Source of the DNA: a virus | Length of the DNA: 64,000 nucleotides | Strand: one strand, 5' to 3' | IMG/VR virus record: IMGVR_UViG_3300023274_000002 | Span: 1-64,000 of that record | Part shown: positions 45,408-53,627 of the stretch, piece by piece | Layout of the letters: the number at the start of each line of letters is the position of its first letter | Numbering within the stretch: position 1 is the first letter of the stretch | Translations under genes and position numbers: made by a program | Notes under the pieces: model-generated | Database searches by the model: none | Seen by the model: only the letters and a program-made list of their open reading frames with translations | Told to the model about the DNA's origin: nothing

Positions 45408-47649
45408 TTCGGCCGCGGCAGAGCGCGAGCACCACCGGACCAATCTGTGGGCGCAGCTCGCCCGCTTCGTCGGCCTGTTCCTCTCGCCCGCCCTCGGCCT
45501 GCTCGTCGCCTGGCTGCTGCACATCTGGGTGATGGGCGTCAGCCTGCACTGGGGACCGATCGACGTCGAGCGCCGGACGCCGGCCGCCGCGCCGTTCGTC
45601 GCCGTCGCGATCGTGACCGCGGCGACCATCGGTCTGTCCGTGCTGGGCTGGCACATGGTCGAGCACCGTAAGCCGGTCCTGCGGTACGCGCTCGCCGGCT
45701 CGATCGCCACCGTCGGCGTGCTGTTCGCCGTCAACCTCGGCGCCGGTCCGACCTACTGGTGGGGCCCGCTGTTCATCGTCGGCTCGTGGGCGGTCGCCGT
45801 CGTGTGGGCGATCAACCGGCTCGACGTAGCCCGCAACGACAAGGGCGGCGACGAGAACCGGGAGGACGGCTTCCTGGAGCGTCACGGCCTGAAGGGCTGG
45901 CGCGCCCGCGAGGTGAGGCACGTCGCCGACGCCAAGGGCCGCCCGGTGGCCACCGAGATCGAGTTCGAGCACGCCGAAGGCGATACGGTCGATCAGCTCC
46001 AGGACGCGGTGCCCGCGTTCGAGTCGGCGACCGGCAGTCCCACCGGCATGTCGGACGCCACCGGCGACGACCGCGCGGACCGCTCGCGTCTGCGCGTCAT
46101 GCACGTCGACCCGCTCAAGGAGTCGCCGGAGCTTCCGCCGTTGTCCTGCCCGGGCGGCTCGATCGCCGAGGCGCTGATGATCGGTATGTACAAGACCGGG
46201 GATCCGGTCAGGCTCAACATCGCCGGTGGCCCGGGATTCACGCCTACCTCGATCCTGTGGATGGGCATGACCCGCTCGGGCAAGACGTCCACCGAGAACG
46301 AAGCCATCACCGAGATGGAGTCCCGCCGTGACGTGGTGCTTCTCTACCTGAACCGCGCCAAGGGCATGCAGGACATCCGCACCGTGATCCCCGGCATCGA
46401 GGCCGCCGTGATCGCCGACGAGGCGGACGAGGGTGGCCTCTATCGGGAAGCGATGGTCCAGCTCAAGAAGATCTTCGGTTACCGCCAGCGCCAGCTCGCC
46501 CTGTTCGCCGTCGATGCCTGGACGCCGGAGTGCTACAGCTCGCCGCCGTGGCGCACCGACGAGAACGGCCGGCGTGTGCAGATGGAGCCGATGCCGTTCC
46601 TGTTCGTCCACTTCGGCGAGGCCGACGACATCCTGCGGGAGGATCGGCGCGGCGAGTCCGTCTACCTCGCCAGCAAGGGCCTGTCGCTCGGCGTGGCCAC
46701 CTCGTGGTCGCTCCAGCGCGCCGACCACACGATGATGCCGACCGGCCTGCGCTACAACATCGGCGCCCGGCTGTGCTTCGGGATCGGCGACAGCGAGTCG
46801 GCCGAGTTCGCCCTGACCGACGACGTGATCAAGGCGGGCGCCCACCCGGAGTACTGGCGCGCGTTCAAGCCCGGCTATTTCTATTTCATCGGCCCGAATG
46901 TCGACCCTACCCTCTTCCCCGTTTTCGCCCGCTCCTACGGCCGCACCGACGACGGCGGTTCGGTGAGCGCGGAATTGCTGCGCCGCAATATGACGTGGGG
47001 TCCGAGAATGGCGAAACTGGACGCCGGCTCGGTGGCCTCCACCGACGGTTGGTGGGAGAAGACGGTGGCCGAGACGGACGCGCTCCGGGCGCGGCTGCTG
47101 ACTGGCGCCGCACCGCAAGTTGCTCCGCAAACCCGTCCCGCAACTCCGCAGACCGAGGAGGAGCAGGATGCGCAAACCGACCGCGAGACCCGAGAGGAGA
47201 CGGACAAGGAGATGCGCGAAACCACGCAGGTCGAGGGGGTGGAGCTGTACCCGGACGTCGAGGGGGGTGGCGCGACACCCGAGCACGCAAAGAAGGTCTT
47301 CCCGCCCCTGCCCGCAAACGAGGAACTGACGTGGGAGTCGGAGAAGCCGGCCCCGCGGGACCGCAATGCCGCAGTCGAGGCGCTCCGGCGCGCGCTGCTC
47401 GAGCTGTCCCAGGACGCGACTCTGCGGGATCCGTCTGACCCGACCGGGCGGACCGTGATCCTCAAGCCGGGGATGGTGCACGACCGGTACCCGTTCCGGT
47501 CGCGGCCCTGGTTCACCGAGGCCCTGATCGACATGGCCACGGGCAAGCTCGACGCCGGCAACGGGCTGGTGCTGACGGCCATCACGGAGCCCGGTTTCGA
47601 GCCTGGTTCGTACCGGCTCCAAATCGTTCCCGATGGGCACATTCGGTGA
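45379..47649 (+). CDS. FtsK/TraB-like DNA translocase
   Basis: 756 residues, ATG 45379 with GGAGGGGGGCGACG. Two to four N-terminal membrane helices (FVGLFLSPALGLLVAWLLHI, VAVAIVTAATIGLSVLGWHM, ALAGSIATVGVLFAV), then the translocase core: P-loop LWMGMTRSGKTSTENEAI near residue 295, Walker B region PMPFLFVHFGEADDIL, and ATSWSLQRADHTMMPTGLR typical of FtsK. The C-terminal 100 residues may be a DNA-binding domain. TraB-type translocases of actinomycete plasmids pump double-stranded DNA between hyphae and bind repeats downstream of their own gene, which occur here (47647-47788). Confidence 0.82.
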   Translation: MATTTRVRGSSAAAEREHHRTNLWAQLARFVGLFLSPALGLLVAWLLHIWVMGVSLHWGPIDVERRTPAAAPFVAVAIVTAATIGLSVLGWHMVEHRKPVLRYALAGSIATVGVLFAVNLGAGPTYWWGPLFIVGSWAVAVVWAINRLDVARNDKGGDENREDGFLERHGLKGWRAREVRHVADAKGRPVATEIEFEHAEGDTVDQLQDAVPAFESATGSPTGMSDATGDDRADRSRLRVMHVDPLKESPELPPLSCPGGSIAEALMIGMYKTGDPVRLNIAGGPGFTPTSILWMGMTRSGKTSTENEAITEMESRRDVVLLYLNRAKGMQDIRTVIPGIEAAVIADEADEGGLYREAMVQLKKIFGYRQRQLALFAVDAWTPECYSSPPWRTDENGRRVQMEPMPFLFVHFGEADDILREDRRGESVYLASKGLSLGVATSWSLQRADHTMMPTGLRYNIGARLCFGIGDSESAEFALTDDVIKAGAHPEYWRAFKPGYFYFIGPNVDPTLFPVFARSYGRTDDGGSVSAELLRRNMTWGPRMAKLDAGSVASTDGWWEKTVAETDALRARLLTGAAPQVAPQTRPATPQTEEEQDAQTDRETREETDKEMRETTQVEGVELYPDVEGGGATPEHAKKVFPPLPANEELTWESEKPAPRDRNAAVEALRRALLELSQDATLRDPSDPTGRTVILKPGMVHDRYPFRSRPWFTEALIDMATGKLDAGNGLVLTAITEPGFEPGSYRLQIVPDGHIR

Positions 47650-47788
47650 CACCTGTCAGGTGACACCCGGACGCCCGCCCCGGCCGTCTGGCGTATAGGG
47701 GGGATCGCTTCTGACACCCCCCTATCTGACACCTGACACCCCCTATCTGACACCCGGCACTGATCACACCCCGTATACATCTGACACC
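47647..47788 (+). repeat. Seven TGACACC repeats downstream of the TraB-like gene (clt/TRS-like)
   Basis: Exact TGACACC at 47647, 47661, 47712, 47727, 47734, 47748 and 47782 (spacings 14, 51, 15, 7, 14, 34), some inside CTATCTGACACC. The first overlaps the stop codon. On Streptomyces plasmids the cis transfer locus clt carries short direct repeats beside traB that TraB itself recognises; position and repeat style match, but the sequence is different, as expected for plasmid-specific recognition. Confidence 0.65.
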
Positions 47789-47801
47789 CCGAGGAGAGGG
47801 C

Positions 47802-48146
47802 ATGGTTGACGGTTACGAGGGCATCTGGACGCCCCACAACTCCAAGGAGTTCGAGGCTCGGCAGGCGGACATCCGGCACCACTTCCTAGGCAACTCGATG
47901 CGCCTGGTGGAAGTCGGCGTGGACCTGCGGCGCGAGCTGCCCCGCGCCAAGAACGTCTCCGGCTCGCCGTGGGCGTTCGGTGCCGATCTGAAGATCGCGG
48001 CATGGCAGATCAATCGGCAGTTTGCGCAAGCCGCCGCATCGCAGGTCGCCAGCGCCGCGGCCATCGCCCGGGCGTACGAGATCTTCCTGGGCAGCTTCCA
48101 CAACCGCAAGTCCGGCTCGAGTCAGGGCCGGTTCGACGCAGCCTGA
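47802..48146 (+). CDS. Hypothetical transfer-module protein
   Basis: 114 residues, ATG 47802 with GAGGAGAGGGC. IWTPHNSKEFEARQADIRHH, NSMRLVEVGVDLRRELPRA, then an Ala/Gln helix. No family proven; proteins with a similar IWTPHN start follow transfer genes on actinomycete elements as far as I recall. First gene after the repeats. Confidence 0.58.
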   Translation: MVDGYEGIWTPHNSKEFEARQADIRHHFLGNSMRLVEVGVDLRRELPRAKNVSGSPWAFGADLKIAAWQINRQFAQAAASQVASAAAIARAYEIFLGSFHNRKSGSSQGRFDAA

Positions 48147-48153
48147 TCACGCA

Positions 48154-48172
48154 AACCTGCGGACCGCAGGTT
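48154..48172 (+). repeat. 19-base palindrome with partial second copy
   Basis: AACCTGCGG-A-CCGCAGGTT (48154-48172); CCTGCGGTCCGCA repeats at 48177-48189. In the 69-base gap before gene 48216. Could be an operator or a weak terminator. Confidence 0.5.
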
Positions 48173-48215
48173 CGTGCCTGCGGTCCGCAAACCTCACCGA
48201 GAAGGAGTCCGCAAC

Positions 48216-48533
48216 ATGGCTAAGACGTTCGCGCAACTGTCCGCAGAGATGCAGGCCGTCCAGACCGAGGTCGTCAAGCTGATCGGTCGGGTGGAGGCGA
48301 TGTACAGCCACGGCCGCACCCCCGACCTGTTCGACGCCGCGCTGCGCACCGCTGGCATGACAGAGGGGCAGATCGGCGAATACGGCAGTGCCCTGCGGTC
48401 GTATTTCCGATCGCTGGACGATGAATTGACAAGCGCGTCGAAAACGCTCGGCGCCCTGGCCCACATCGTTTCGGCCGCCGACCACAAAGCGCGCCGCGGC
48501 AATTCGGGGTCGCTGGTTCTGGAAAGCCGATGA
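48216..48533 (+). CDS. Helical hypothetical protein
   Basis: 105 residues, ATG 48216 with AAGGAG. Long helices AKTFAQLSAEMQAVQTEVVK, SYFRSLDDELTSASKTLGAL; coiled coil likely. Overlaps the next gene as ATGA. Function unknown. Confidence 0.63.
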   Translation: MAKTFAQLSAEMQAVQTEVVKLIGRVEAMYSHGRTPDLFDAALRTAGMTEGQIGEYGSALRSYFRSLDDELTSASKTLGALAHIVSAADHKARRGNSGSLVLESR

Positions 48534-48829
48534 GCACCCGCACGACCGCCGAAGCTACGGCGTGGGCGGCAGCCTGGGTCCGGCGACTGAAGGTGATCCA
48601 GGAGGAGATCGAGCAGTTCTTGCCGACCGTCGCGGCCGACGGTCTGGCCGATGGACTGGTGGCAGCCGGCGTGCGGCCCAGCCTGGCCAATCAGTACGCC
48701 GGGGCGATGGCGCGCCACCGCCGGTCCGCTGTCGGCAATCTGTCCGACGCGGTGCGTGACCTGGACGCCGTGATCACGGAACTGCGAGACGCACAGGGGC
48801 GCGCGGGGAGAGTGATGCCGCTGAGGTGA
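48530..48829 (+). CDS. Helical hypothetical protein
   Basis: 99 residues, ATG 48530 (ATGA). Helical throughout: AWAAAWVRRLKVIQEEIEQF, LSDAVRDLDAVITELRDAQG. Similar style to 48216-48533; the pair may form one complex. Confidence 0.62.
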   Translation: MSTRTTAEATAWAAAWVRRLKVIQEEIEQFLPTVAADGLADGLVAAGVRPSLANQYAGAMARHRRSAVGNLSDAVRDLDAVITELRDAQGRAGRVMPLR

Positions 48830-48872
48830 GCCGCCTCCGTGCTGTAATGGGCGTGACGAGAGGCAGGAGACG

Positions 48873-49253
48873 ATGCTCAGCAAGGGCGAGTGGAAGCAGG
48901 AAGCGGAGCGGGCCGCGGCGCGCAAGATGGGCGAGGACAACGCCGGCTGGTTCTTCTTTCGGCGCTTCCTGGCCGCACCGCTCGCGGTGGTCGGTCTGGC
49001 TGCGGCGGTCGCGCTCGGCGTGAGGTGGCTGTGGAGCCGGGCGACGGATGCGGTGGGAGGCTTCTCCGCTCCCGACAGCTCCACCAGTTCCGCCGCCTGG
49101 TTCGTTCTCGGTGGCCTGGTCATCGTCACGGCGGTGGCGTTCCGTCCGCGCGAGATGCCGACCCCCGCACACATCCTGCTGCTGAAGCTGATCGTGTTCG
49201 GCCTGGCCTGGCTGGGCACGTTGGCCTACCTGATCGCCTACTGGCTTTCCTGA
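48873..49253 (+). CDS. Membrane protein of the transfer-like operon
   Basis: 126 residues, ATG 48873 (AGGCAGGAGACG upstream). Basic N-terminus, then helices LAAPLAVVGLAAAVALGV, AWFVLGGLVIVTAVAF, LLLKLIVFGLAWLGTLAYLI. Small multi-pass proteins (Spd-type) follow traB on actinomycete plasmids; resemblance only. A 14-base perfect-stem terminator follows. Confidence 0.62.
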   Translation: MLSKGEWKQEAERAAARKMGEDNAGWFFFRRFLAAPLAVVGLAAAVALGVRWLWSRATDAVGGFSAPDSSTSSAAWFVLGGLVIVTAVAFRPREMPTPAHILLLKLIVFGLAWLGTLAYLIAYWLS

Positions 49254-49262
49254 TCCCCCTGA

Positions 49263-49297
49263 CGAAAGCCCCCCGCTCACCGGGCGGGGGGCTTTCG
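49263..49297 (+). terminator. Intrinsic terminator
   Basis: CGAAAGCCCCCCGC (49263-49276), loop of seven, GCGGGGGGCTTTCG (49284-49297). A 14-base perfect stem with the T run inside the stem end. Confidence 0.75.
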
Positions 49298-49362
49298 CAT
49301 GGGCGCACCCGTCACCTAGCATGAGACGCATCCGATGCGAATCGGGCACGAGAGGAGACGAC

Positions 49363-49830
49363 GTGACGAGTAGGGAACTGGTGCCCCGGGTGGAGACCAT
49401 CGTGGGCACCCAGCATGACCTGGAGATGGTGCTGCGTGTCGCCGCGCATCGCGGCCGCCTGCTGACCGAGGTGGAGAAGATCCCCGTCCGCGAGATCGGC
49501 CCGGGTCTGTACGCGATCAAGGCTCGCATGCTGATGCCCGACGTGAAGGTGCCGCTGCGCACCCGCCTGCGCAAGTGGGATCGGTCGCACCCGATCATGT
49601 CGGCGATGCTGAAGGCGATGGCGTTCGCGGTCGCCTCCTGCGCCCTGATCGTCGGCGCGATCCTGGCCGCCATCGCGATGGTCCGCCACGCGATGGCGGG
49701 TGTCGACGCCCGCCCCATCGTCGGGGGATTCGTCTTCGCCGTGATCGTGCTGCTCATCCTGGCCAACCGTCTCAACCACGCCGGCGCATGCCCCGGCGTT
49801 GCCGTGCACTGCCAGGGGTGCAAGCACTAG
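49363..49830 (+). CDS. Two-pass membrane protein
   Basis: 155 residues, GTG 49363 with GAGAGGAGACGAC. N-terminal soluble half (LVPRVETIVGTQHDLEMVLR), then two membrane helices (MAFAVASCALIVGAILAAIA; GGFVFAVIVLLILA) and a Cys-rich tail GACPGVAVHCQGCK. Last gene of the rightward arm. Unknown. Confidence 0.66.
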   Translation: MTSRELVPRVETIVGTQHDLEMVLRVAAHRGRLLTEVEKIPVREIGPGLYAIKARMLMPDVKVPLRTRLRKWDRSHPIMSAMLKAMAFAVASCALIVGAILAAIAMVRHAMAGVDARPIVGGFVFAVIVLLILANRLNHAGACPGVAVHCQGCKH

Positions 49831-49928
49831 CTTGCGATACCATCGCAGGACGGCGATGGTCGAGCCCGCTGGTCCCCCCGGGGGAGCGGTGGGTCTACCC
49901 GGAAAGGCCGGGCGTCGTAGAGCGCAAG
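49831..49928 (+). ncRNA. Candidate structured RNA with closing helix and three hairpins
   Basis: Directly after the stop of 49363-49830. Closing helix CTTGCG (49831-49836)/CGCAAG (49923-49928) encloses three hairpins: ACCATCGC-AGGACG-GCGATGGT (49839-49860, perfect), CCGCT...AGCGG with an inner CCCCC/GGGGG (49866-49889), and CCCGG-AAAGG-CCGGG (49898-49912). It is not a tRNA: no T-loop consensus. No ORF. Could be a stable 3' RNA or an RNA with a regulatory or packaging role; only the folding pattern supports it. Confidence 0.5.
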
Positions 49929-49944
49929 TCGACCAGCTAAAGAC

Positions 49945-49980
49945 GAAAAAGAAGCCGCCCCCGACCTGAGCCGGGGGCGG
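49945..49980 (-). terminator. Terminator between the two arms (mainly leftward)
   Basis: CCGCCCCCG (49955-49963)/CGGGGGCGG (49972-49980); on the minus strand CTTCTTTTTCG follows, a T run for the leftward lysis operon. The same hairpin may also halt rightward transcription. Confidence 0.8.
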
Positions 49981-49996
49981 TCCTGCGTGCGGTGGG

Positions 49997-50248
49997 TCAG
50001 AGGTTGGCGCGAGCCTTCTCCCGCTTGGCCTTGAACGCGGTCACGGCGCCGAGCGCGGTCGCCAGCGCAGCGGATGCCACGGTGGTCCACCATCCGCTCC
50101 AGCCGGACGTGTCCACGTTGGTCAGCGCGTCGATCACGCCGTCAAGCACGCCGTCGAACACGACGGTGAGCCCGCCGGTGACGAGCAGGCCGAGCTTGGA
50201 GTCGTTGAAGAGTCGGTTCTTCCCGTTGGGCTGTTCCGTGCTGGGCAT
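49997..50248 (-). CDS. Holin candidate
   Basis: 83 residues, ATG 50248 in a TAATG overlap. Two hydrophobic segments (GLLVTGGLTVVFDGVLDGVI; WTTVASAALATALGAVTAF) and a short basic end KAKREKARANL, the usual layout of small holins. Next to the endolysin operon and last before the terminator. Confidence 0.58.
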   Translation of the reverse strand: MPSTEQPNGKNRLFNDSKLGLLVTGGLTVVFDGVLDGVIDALTNVDTSGWSGWWTTVASAALATALGAVTAFKAKREKARANL

Positions 50249-50850
50249 TACGCCTCCTGTGGTTTGCGGCCCCGCCAGGGCCGGCGCCCGGTGAAAGGCC
50301 AGGCGAGTATGAGAGAGATCAGCGCGCCGAGCGCGCCCGGGATCAGGATCGGCGCCGACGCGAGCAGGATCCCGAAGACGGCCGGCGCGTCCCGCCAGAA
50401 CTGCCGGCCGTACGACCGGCGCGAGTTGAAGCACGACGCGAGCCGGACCGCGGCCCACATCTGCCACCGCGTCAGCCACGACACCCCGAGGTCTTCCATC
50501 GCTCGCCGGAAGATCCCATCCGTCTCGCGAGACGTGGCGGGAGGCCGGGGCAGGTAGCCGGTCGGCCGCCCGCGGAAGCGGTACTCCCGTGCCCACGCGG
50601 CCAGCTCGACCAGCAACCAGTCGTGCAGCACAGCCGCGCGGGTGTACGGGCCGTACGGGCGGACCTTCCAGATCAGGAACCGCGGCACCGTGGCGAAGTC
50701 GGTCACGAAGCCGACGGGCACGGTGAACGTGTCGCCCTCGGTGCCGGTCCAGATCAGCGGCGCCAGCACCCGCCACGTGTCGTCGGTGCACTCCTGGACG
50801 CTGAGCCGCGAGTCGAACGCGTCCGGCCGCGGTGTGGTCAACATAGTCAC
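50248..50850 (-). CDS. DUF1353-like phage protein with C-terminal membrane helix
   Basis: 200 residues (GTG 50850; ATG 50844 alternative). FTVPVGFVTDFATVPRFLIW and YTRAAVLHDWLLVELAAW are the DUF1353 hallmarks. The C-terminal third holds a hydrophobic segment (VFGILLASAPILIPGALGAL). DUF1353 proteins recur in phage tail/lysis regions; role unknown, possibly membrane-linked here. Confidence 0.7.
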   Translation of the reverse strand: MTMLTTPRPDAFDSRLSVQECTDDTWRVLAPLIWTGTEGDTFTVPVGFVTDFATVPRFLIWKVRPYGPYTRAAVLHDWLLVELAAWAREYRFRGRPTGYLPRPPATSRETDGIFRRAMEDLGVSWLTRWQMWAAVRLASCFNSRRSYGRQFWRDAPAVFGILLASAPILIPGALGALISLILAWPFTGRRPWRGRKPQEA

Positions 50851-50865
50851 GGGTCTATCTTCCCA

Positions 50866-51252
50866 TCACGTCCGGCCGGCGTGCGGGGTGATCTCCGGCG
50901 GGGTCTGATCGAAGTGCCGGAGCCAGTCTTCGATCGTCACGCCGGGCATGCGCGCGTACATAAGCATCTCGGTGTGCCGCCGGTAGGCGTCCGACAGCGC
51001 CTCGTTCATGGCGTTGACCTGAACGCTCAGTTCGGTCGCCTGATTCTTGACCCGGTGCAACTCCTGCCGGGTCTCGGCGAGTTCGGCCTTGGTCTCGGCC
51101 ACCTCGTGCCGCAGGTCCCGGATCCGAGTGACGTCCAGGTTCTGCGCCTGCACGGCGGTCGCCCGGCGCGCGTTGCGGCTGACCAGGAGGATGCTCGCCG
51201 CGGCGATCAGGAGTGAGATCAGGGTCAGGACATCCTTGGTCTCAAGCGTCAT
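50866..51252 (-). CDS. Membrane-anchored coiled-coil protein (lysis region)
   Basis: 128 residues, ATG 51252. One membrane helix (TLISLLIAAASILLV), then coiled coil (EVAETKAELAETRQELHRVK) and a soluble end (DWLRHFDQTPPEITPHAG). Layout fits a spanin- or holin-accessory protein; host has no outer membrane, so a classic spanin role is unlikely. Confidence 0.58.
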   Translation of the reverse strand: MTLETKDVLTLISLLIAAASILLVSRNARRATAVQAQNLDVTRIRDLRHEVAETKAELAETRQELHRVKNQATELSVQVNAMNEALSDAYRRHTEMLMYARMPGVTIEDWLRHFDQTPPEITPHAGRT

Positions 51253-51643
51253 GATCCTGATCCTTACCCATCCCGGTCGGCTCGGGCCATCCCGCGATCC
51301 GCCACACCGCCCACGCGAAAAAGCCCCAGATGCCGATCGAGCTGAGCGGTACGTCGCCGAGCACGCAGCCGAAGACGCAGCCGAGCCCCCACACGACCTT
51401 GATGCTGATCGCTGCGTAGAAGCCGGGCAGGCTCGGCCGCCGGAACGCGTAGAACAGGCAGATGACCCCGACCGCGGCCCACGCCACGGCCCAGAAGAAG
51501 ATGGGCACCACGGCGTCGAACCAGCGCGAGGTGCCCGACGGCGGCCCGGTCAGCAGCCAGGTTGCGTACACGAAGTCCACCAGCGAGAACGCCACCAGGA
51601 ACGATCCCCGGAAGCCGACGCTCCGGTGGAGCTTGAGGATCAC
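51242..51643 (-). CDS. Multipass membrane protein (lysis region)
   Basis: 133 residues, GTG 51643 (GTGA). About four helices (GSFLVAFSLVDFVYATWLL, VVPIFFWAVAWAAVGVICLF, FYAAISIKVVWGLG, GIWGFFAWAVWRIAG). Could be a holin-like partner; unproven. Confidence 0.58.
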   Translation of the reverse strand: MILKLHRSVGFRGSFLVAFSLVDFVYATWLLTGPPSGTSRWFDAVVPIFFWAVAWAAVGVICLFYAFRRPSLPGFYAAISIKVVWGLGCVFGCVLGDVPLSSIGIWGFFAWAVWRIAGWPEPTGMGKDQDHDA

Positions 51644-53259
51644 CCGGCCATCCGCGCGATGCGCGGCCACCGGTCGCCGAACAGAGCGGCGAGCGCCTGC
51701 GCGGCCTGCTCGTCGCTGACGCTGGAATCGCCAAGCGCGTTGAGCACCTCGAGCGGTACGCCGGCCACGGCGCGCGACAGTTCATCGGATCGCCGGTTCA
51801 CCTCGGCCATGATGCGATCGGCTTCGGCGTCGTCGTCGGTGACTTTGCGAAGCGTGGCCTGCGCGGTGGCGCCCACGGTGCGCAGAGCGATCCCCAGGTC
51901 GCGGATGACCGCCCACGCGTTGTCGCGGGGCGCTCCGTCCTTCATCCCGTTGGGGATGCCCTGATCGAGGGTGAGCCGGCCGATCAGCGATGTCGGAGTG
52001 CCGTCCGCCTGCTTGGACGACGCGAGCACCGCCCTGAGCCGAGCCTCGAACTCGTCGCCGATCTGATCCAGGGTGATGGCCATCTCGTCGTCCTCCAATA
52101 CGCCGATCTCCGTGAAGTATCGCTTGAGCAGCCGGGTGAGCGAATCGCTCTTCTCTGCGTCGCGGAACCGGCTGAGGTGCGTGTGGCTCGTGTGGCTGCT
52201 GTCGCCGGTCGTGCGGTGGCCGAGCCGGTCGTACCGCTTGACCACATCGCCGTCGGGCGAGTAGATCACCTCGCGGATGTCCGCCGTGTCCGCAGTCCCG
52301 GCCTTGCACTGCGCGACGACCCAGATCGAGAACGTCCGCAGGTTGTGCCTCTTGCCGTCCACCGTGATCTCGAACCAGCCGAGGTCGAGCGCCGCAGCGG
52401 CGTTGGTCAGCCCGTTGCGGTCGCGCGAGGATTCGACGATGGAGTACGCCGTCTCCTTCAGCGCGTCCTTGCCGAGGTGGTACGACGTGCCGGACTTCGC
52501 GTGCGAGTCGTCGCCGACGATGCCCACGGCCGCCGGTGCGATCGTGAATCCCGCCTTCTTGAGCGTGGTGATGTAGAACGTCCGGGCGTCGAGCAACGAC
52601 TGTGGCGCGTAGCTCATGCCGGGCCTCCCGAGTGTGAGATCGCGCCACACCGTCTCGTCGCGGATGGCGCTCTTGCTGACCTTTATCGTGCCACCCGGCA
52701 GCGGACCGACGGCGTACTGCATAACGGCCAGCGTCGGCCATCCACCGTAGCCCGCCGTCCAGTGCTCCGATGCGTCGCCGGGGTAAGTGCCGAGATAGCT
52801 GGTGTTCGGCGGCGCCCACAGGTACGGGCTGAGGTCGTGCACGTCCCAGCCCTTGCGGGCCGCCCACCACCAGTCGCCGGTGTAGAGCGCGACCGGCCGG
52901 CCGAGTAGCTGCGTCATCCGCTCCAGGTAACTCCGCACCGAGGCCAGCGTTGGTGCCGGGTCGGACTCGACGTCCATCTGGTGAGCGGTCCCGCCGAGCA
53001 GGCCGAGCGACACGATCCGCCGGTATGCGTACTCGGCCTGATCCTCGCCGGGCGCGTCGGCGGTCAGGTAGTGGAACGTCGAGATGCCGAGGCCGATTCG
53101 GCGCGCGTCGAGCGCCCACCATGCGACGTTGGGATGCACGCTCTTCACGCCGAGCCCGTGGGAGATCTTCAGGTTTACCGCGCCGAATCCGGCCGCCTTG
53201 ACGTCCTCGGCCCGCAGGGCGCCCTGGTAGCTGGCGACGTCGACCAGGTGAAGGGTCAC
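51640..53259 (-). CDS. Endolysin: GH25-like muramidase plus M15-like peptidase
   Basis: 539 residues, GTG 53259 (GTGA). N-terminal GH25 pattern: HLVDVASYQGALRAEDVKAA (Asp), LKISHG, HQMDVESDPAPTL (Asp-x-Glu), YTGDWWWAARK. Middle part (about 220-390) carries KSGTSYHLGKDAL and SSHTSHTHLSRFRD, the zinc-His pattern of M15 D,D-peptidases. The last 140 residues are helical and unassigned. It would cut sugar and peptide bonds of the host wall. It overlaps gene 51242-51643 and lies in the tail-to-lysis operon. Confidence 0.82.
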   Translation of the reverse strand: MTLHLVDVASYQGALRAEDVKAAGFGAVNLKISHGLGVKSVHPNVAWWALDARRIGLGISTFHYLTADAPGEDQAEYAYRRIVSLGLLGGTAHQMDVESDPAPTLASVRSYLERMTQLLGRPVALYTGDWWWAARKGWDVHDLSPYLWAPPNTSYLGTYPGDASEHWTAGYGGWPTLAVMQYAVGPLPGGTIKVSKSAIRDETVWRDLTLGRPGMSYAPQSLLDARTFYITTLKKAGFTIAPAAVGIVGDDSHAKSGTSYHLGKDALKETAYSIVESSRDRNGLTNAAAALDLGWFEITVDGKRHNLRTFSIWVVAQCKAGTADTADIREVIYSPDGDVVKRYDRLGHRTTGDSSHTSHTHLSRFRDAEKSDSLTRLLKRYFTEIGVLEDDEMAITLDQIGDEFEARLRAVLASSKQADGTPTSLIGRLTLDQGIPNGMKDGAPRDNAWAVIRDLGIALRTVGATAQATLRKVTDDDAEADRIMAEVNRRSDELSRAVAGVPLEVLNALGDSSVSDEQAAQALAALFGDRWPRIARMAG

Positions 53260-53615
53260 GGGTGCGCGATGTCGTAATCCCGGATCTTCTGCTGAAGCAC
53301 TTCCAGGGAGTCGGACATGGTCGCGCCGTACATCGCCAGGTCTTCCGGTCGCACCTGGCCGAGGATCCAGCCGGGCCACCCGCCGGTCATGTCGATGGCC
53401 GCGTTGAGCCTGGCTTGCCACGCGGCATCGGTGGCCACGGCGGGATTGAGATCTTGGATCACCTTCATCACCATCGCGATCAGCGACAGCGTGGACAGGT
53501 TCGTGTTGTAGAGCGACTTCTCGCCACCCATGATGTCGGTTCCCAGACCGTCGCGGACGACGGTGCGCTGAGCGCCGAGCAGGTACGGCACGAAGTCGGC
53601 CGACTTGGCTACCAC
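53256..53615 (-). CDS. Hypothetical tail/lysis-operon protein
   Basis: 119 residues, GTG 53615 with GAAGGAGAACATC. LVPYL-type start (AKSADFVPYLLGAQRTVVRD), Met-rich middle (LSLIAMVMKVIQDL) and GPGW-like GGWPGWILGQVRPEDLAM. Recurrent between minor tail and endolysin genes; function unknown. Confidence 0.6.
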   Translation of the reverse strand: MVAKSADFVPYLLGAQRTVVRDGLGTDIMGGEKSLYNTNLSTLSLIAMVMKVIQDLNPAVATDAAWQARLNAAIDMTGGWPGWILGQVRPEDLAMYGATMSDSLEVLQQKIRDYDIAHP

Positions 53616-53627
53616 GATGTTCTCCTT

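Noticed and set aside
45160-47652. Leftward 830-codon ORF opposite the TraB-like gene
   Set aside because: Antisense shadow; the rightward gene has a P-loop, membrane helices and a proper start.
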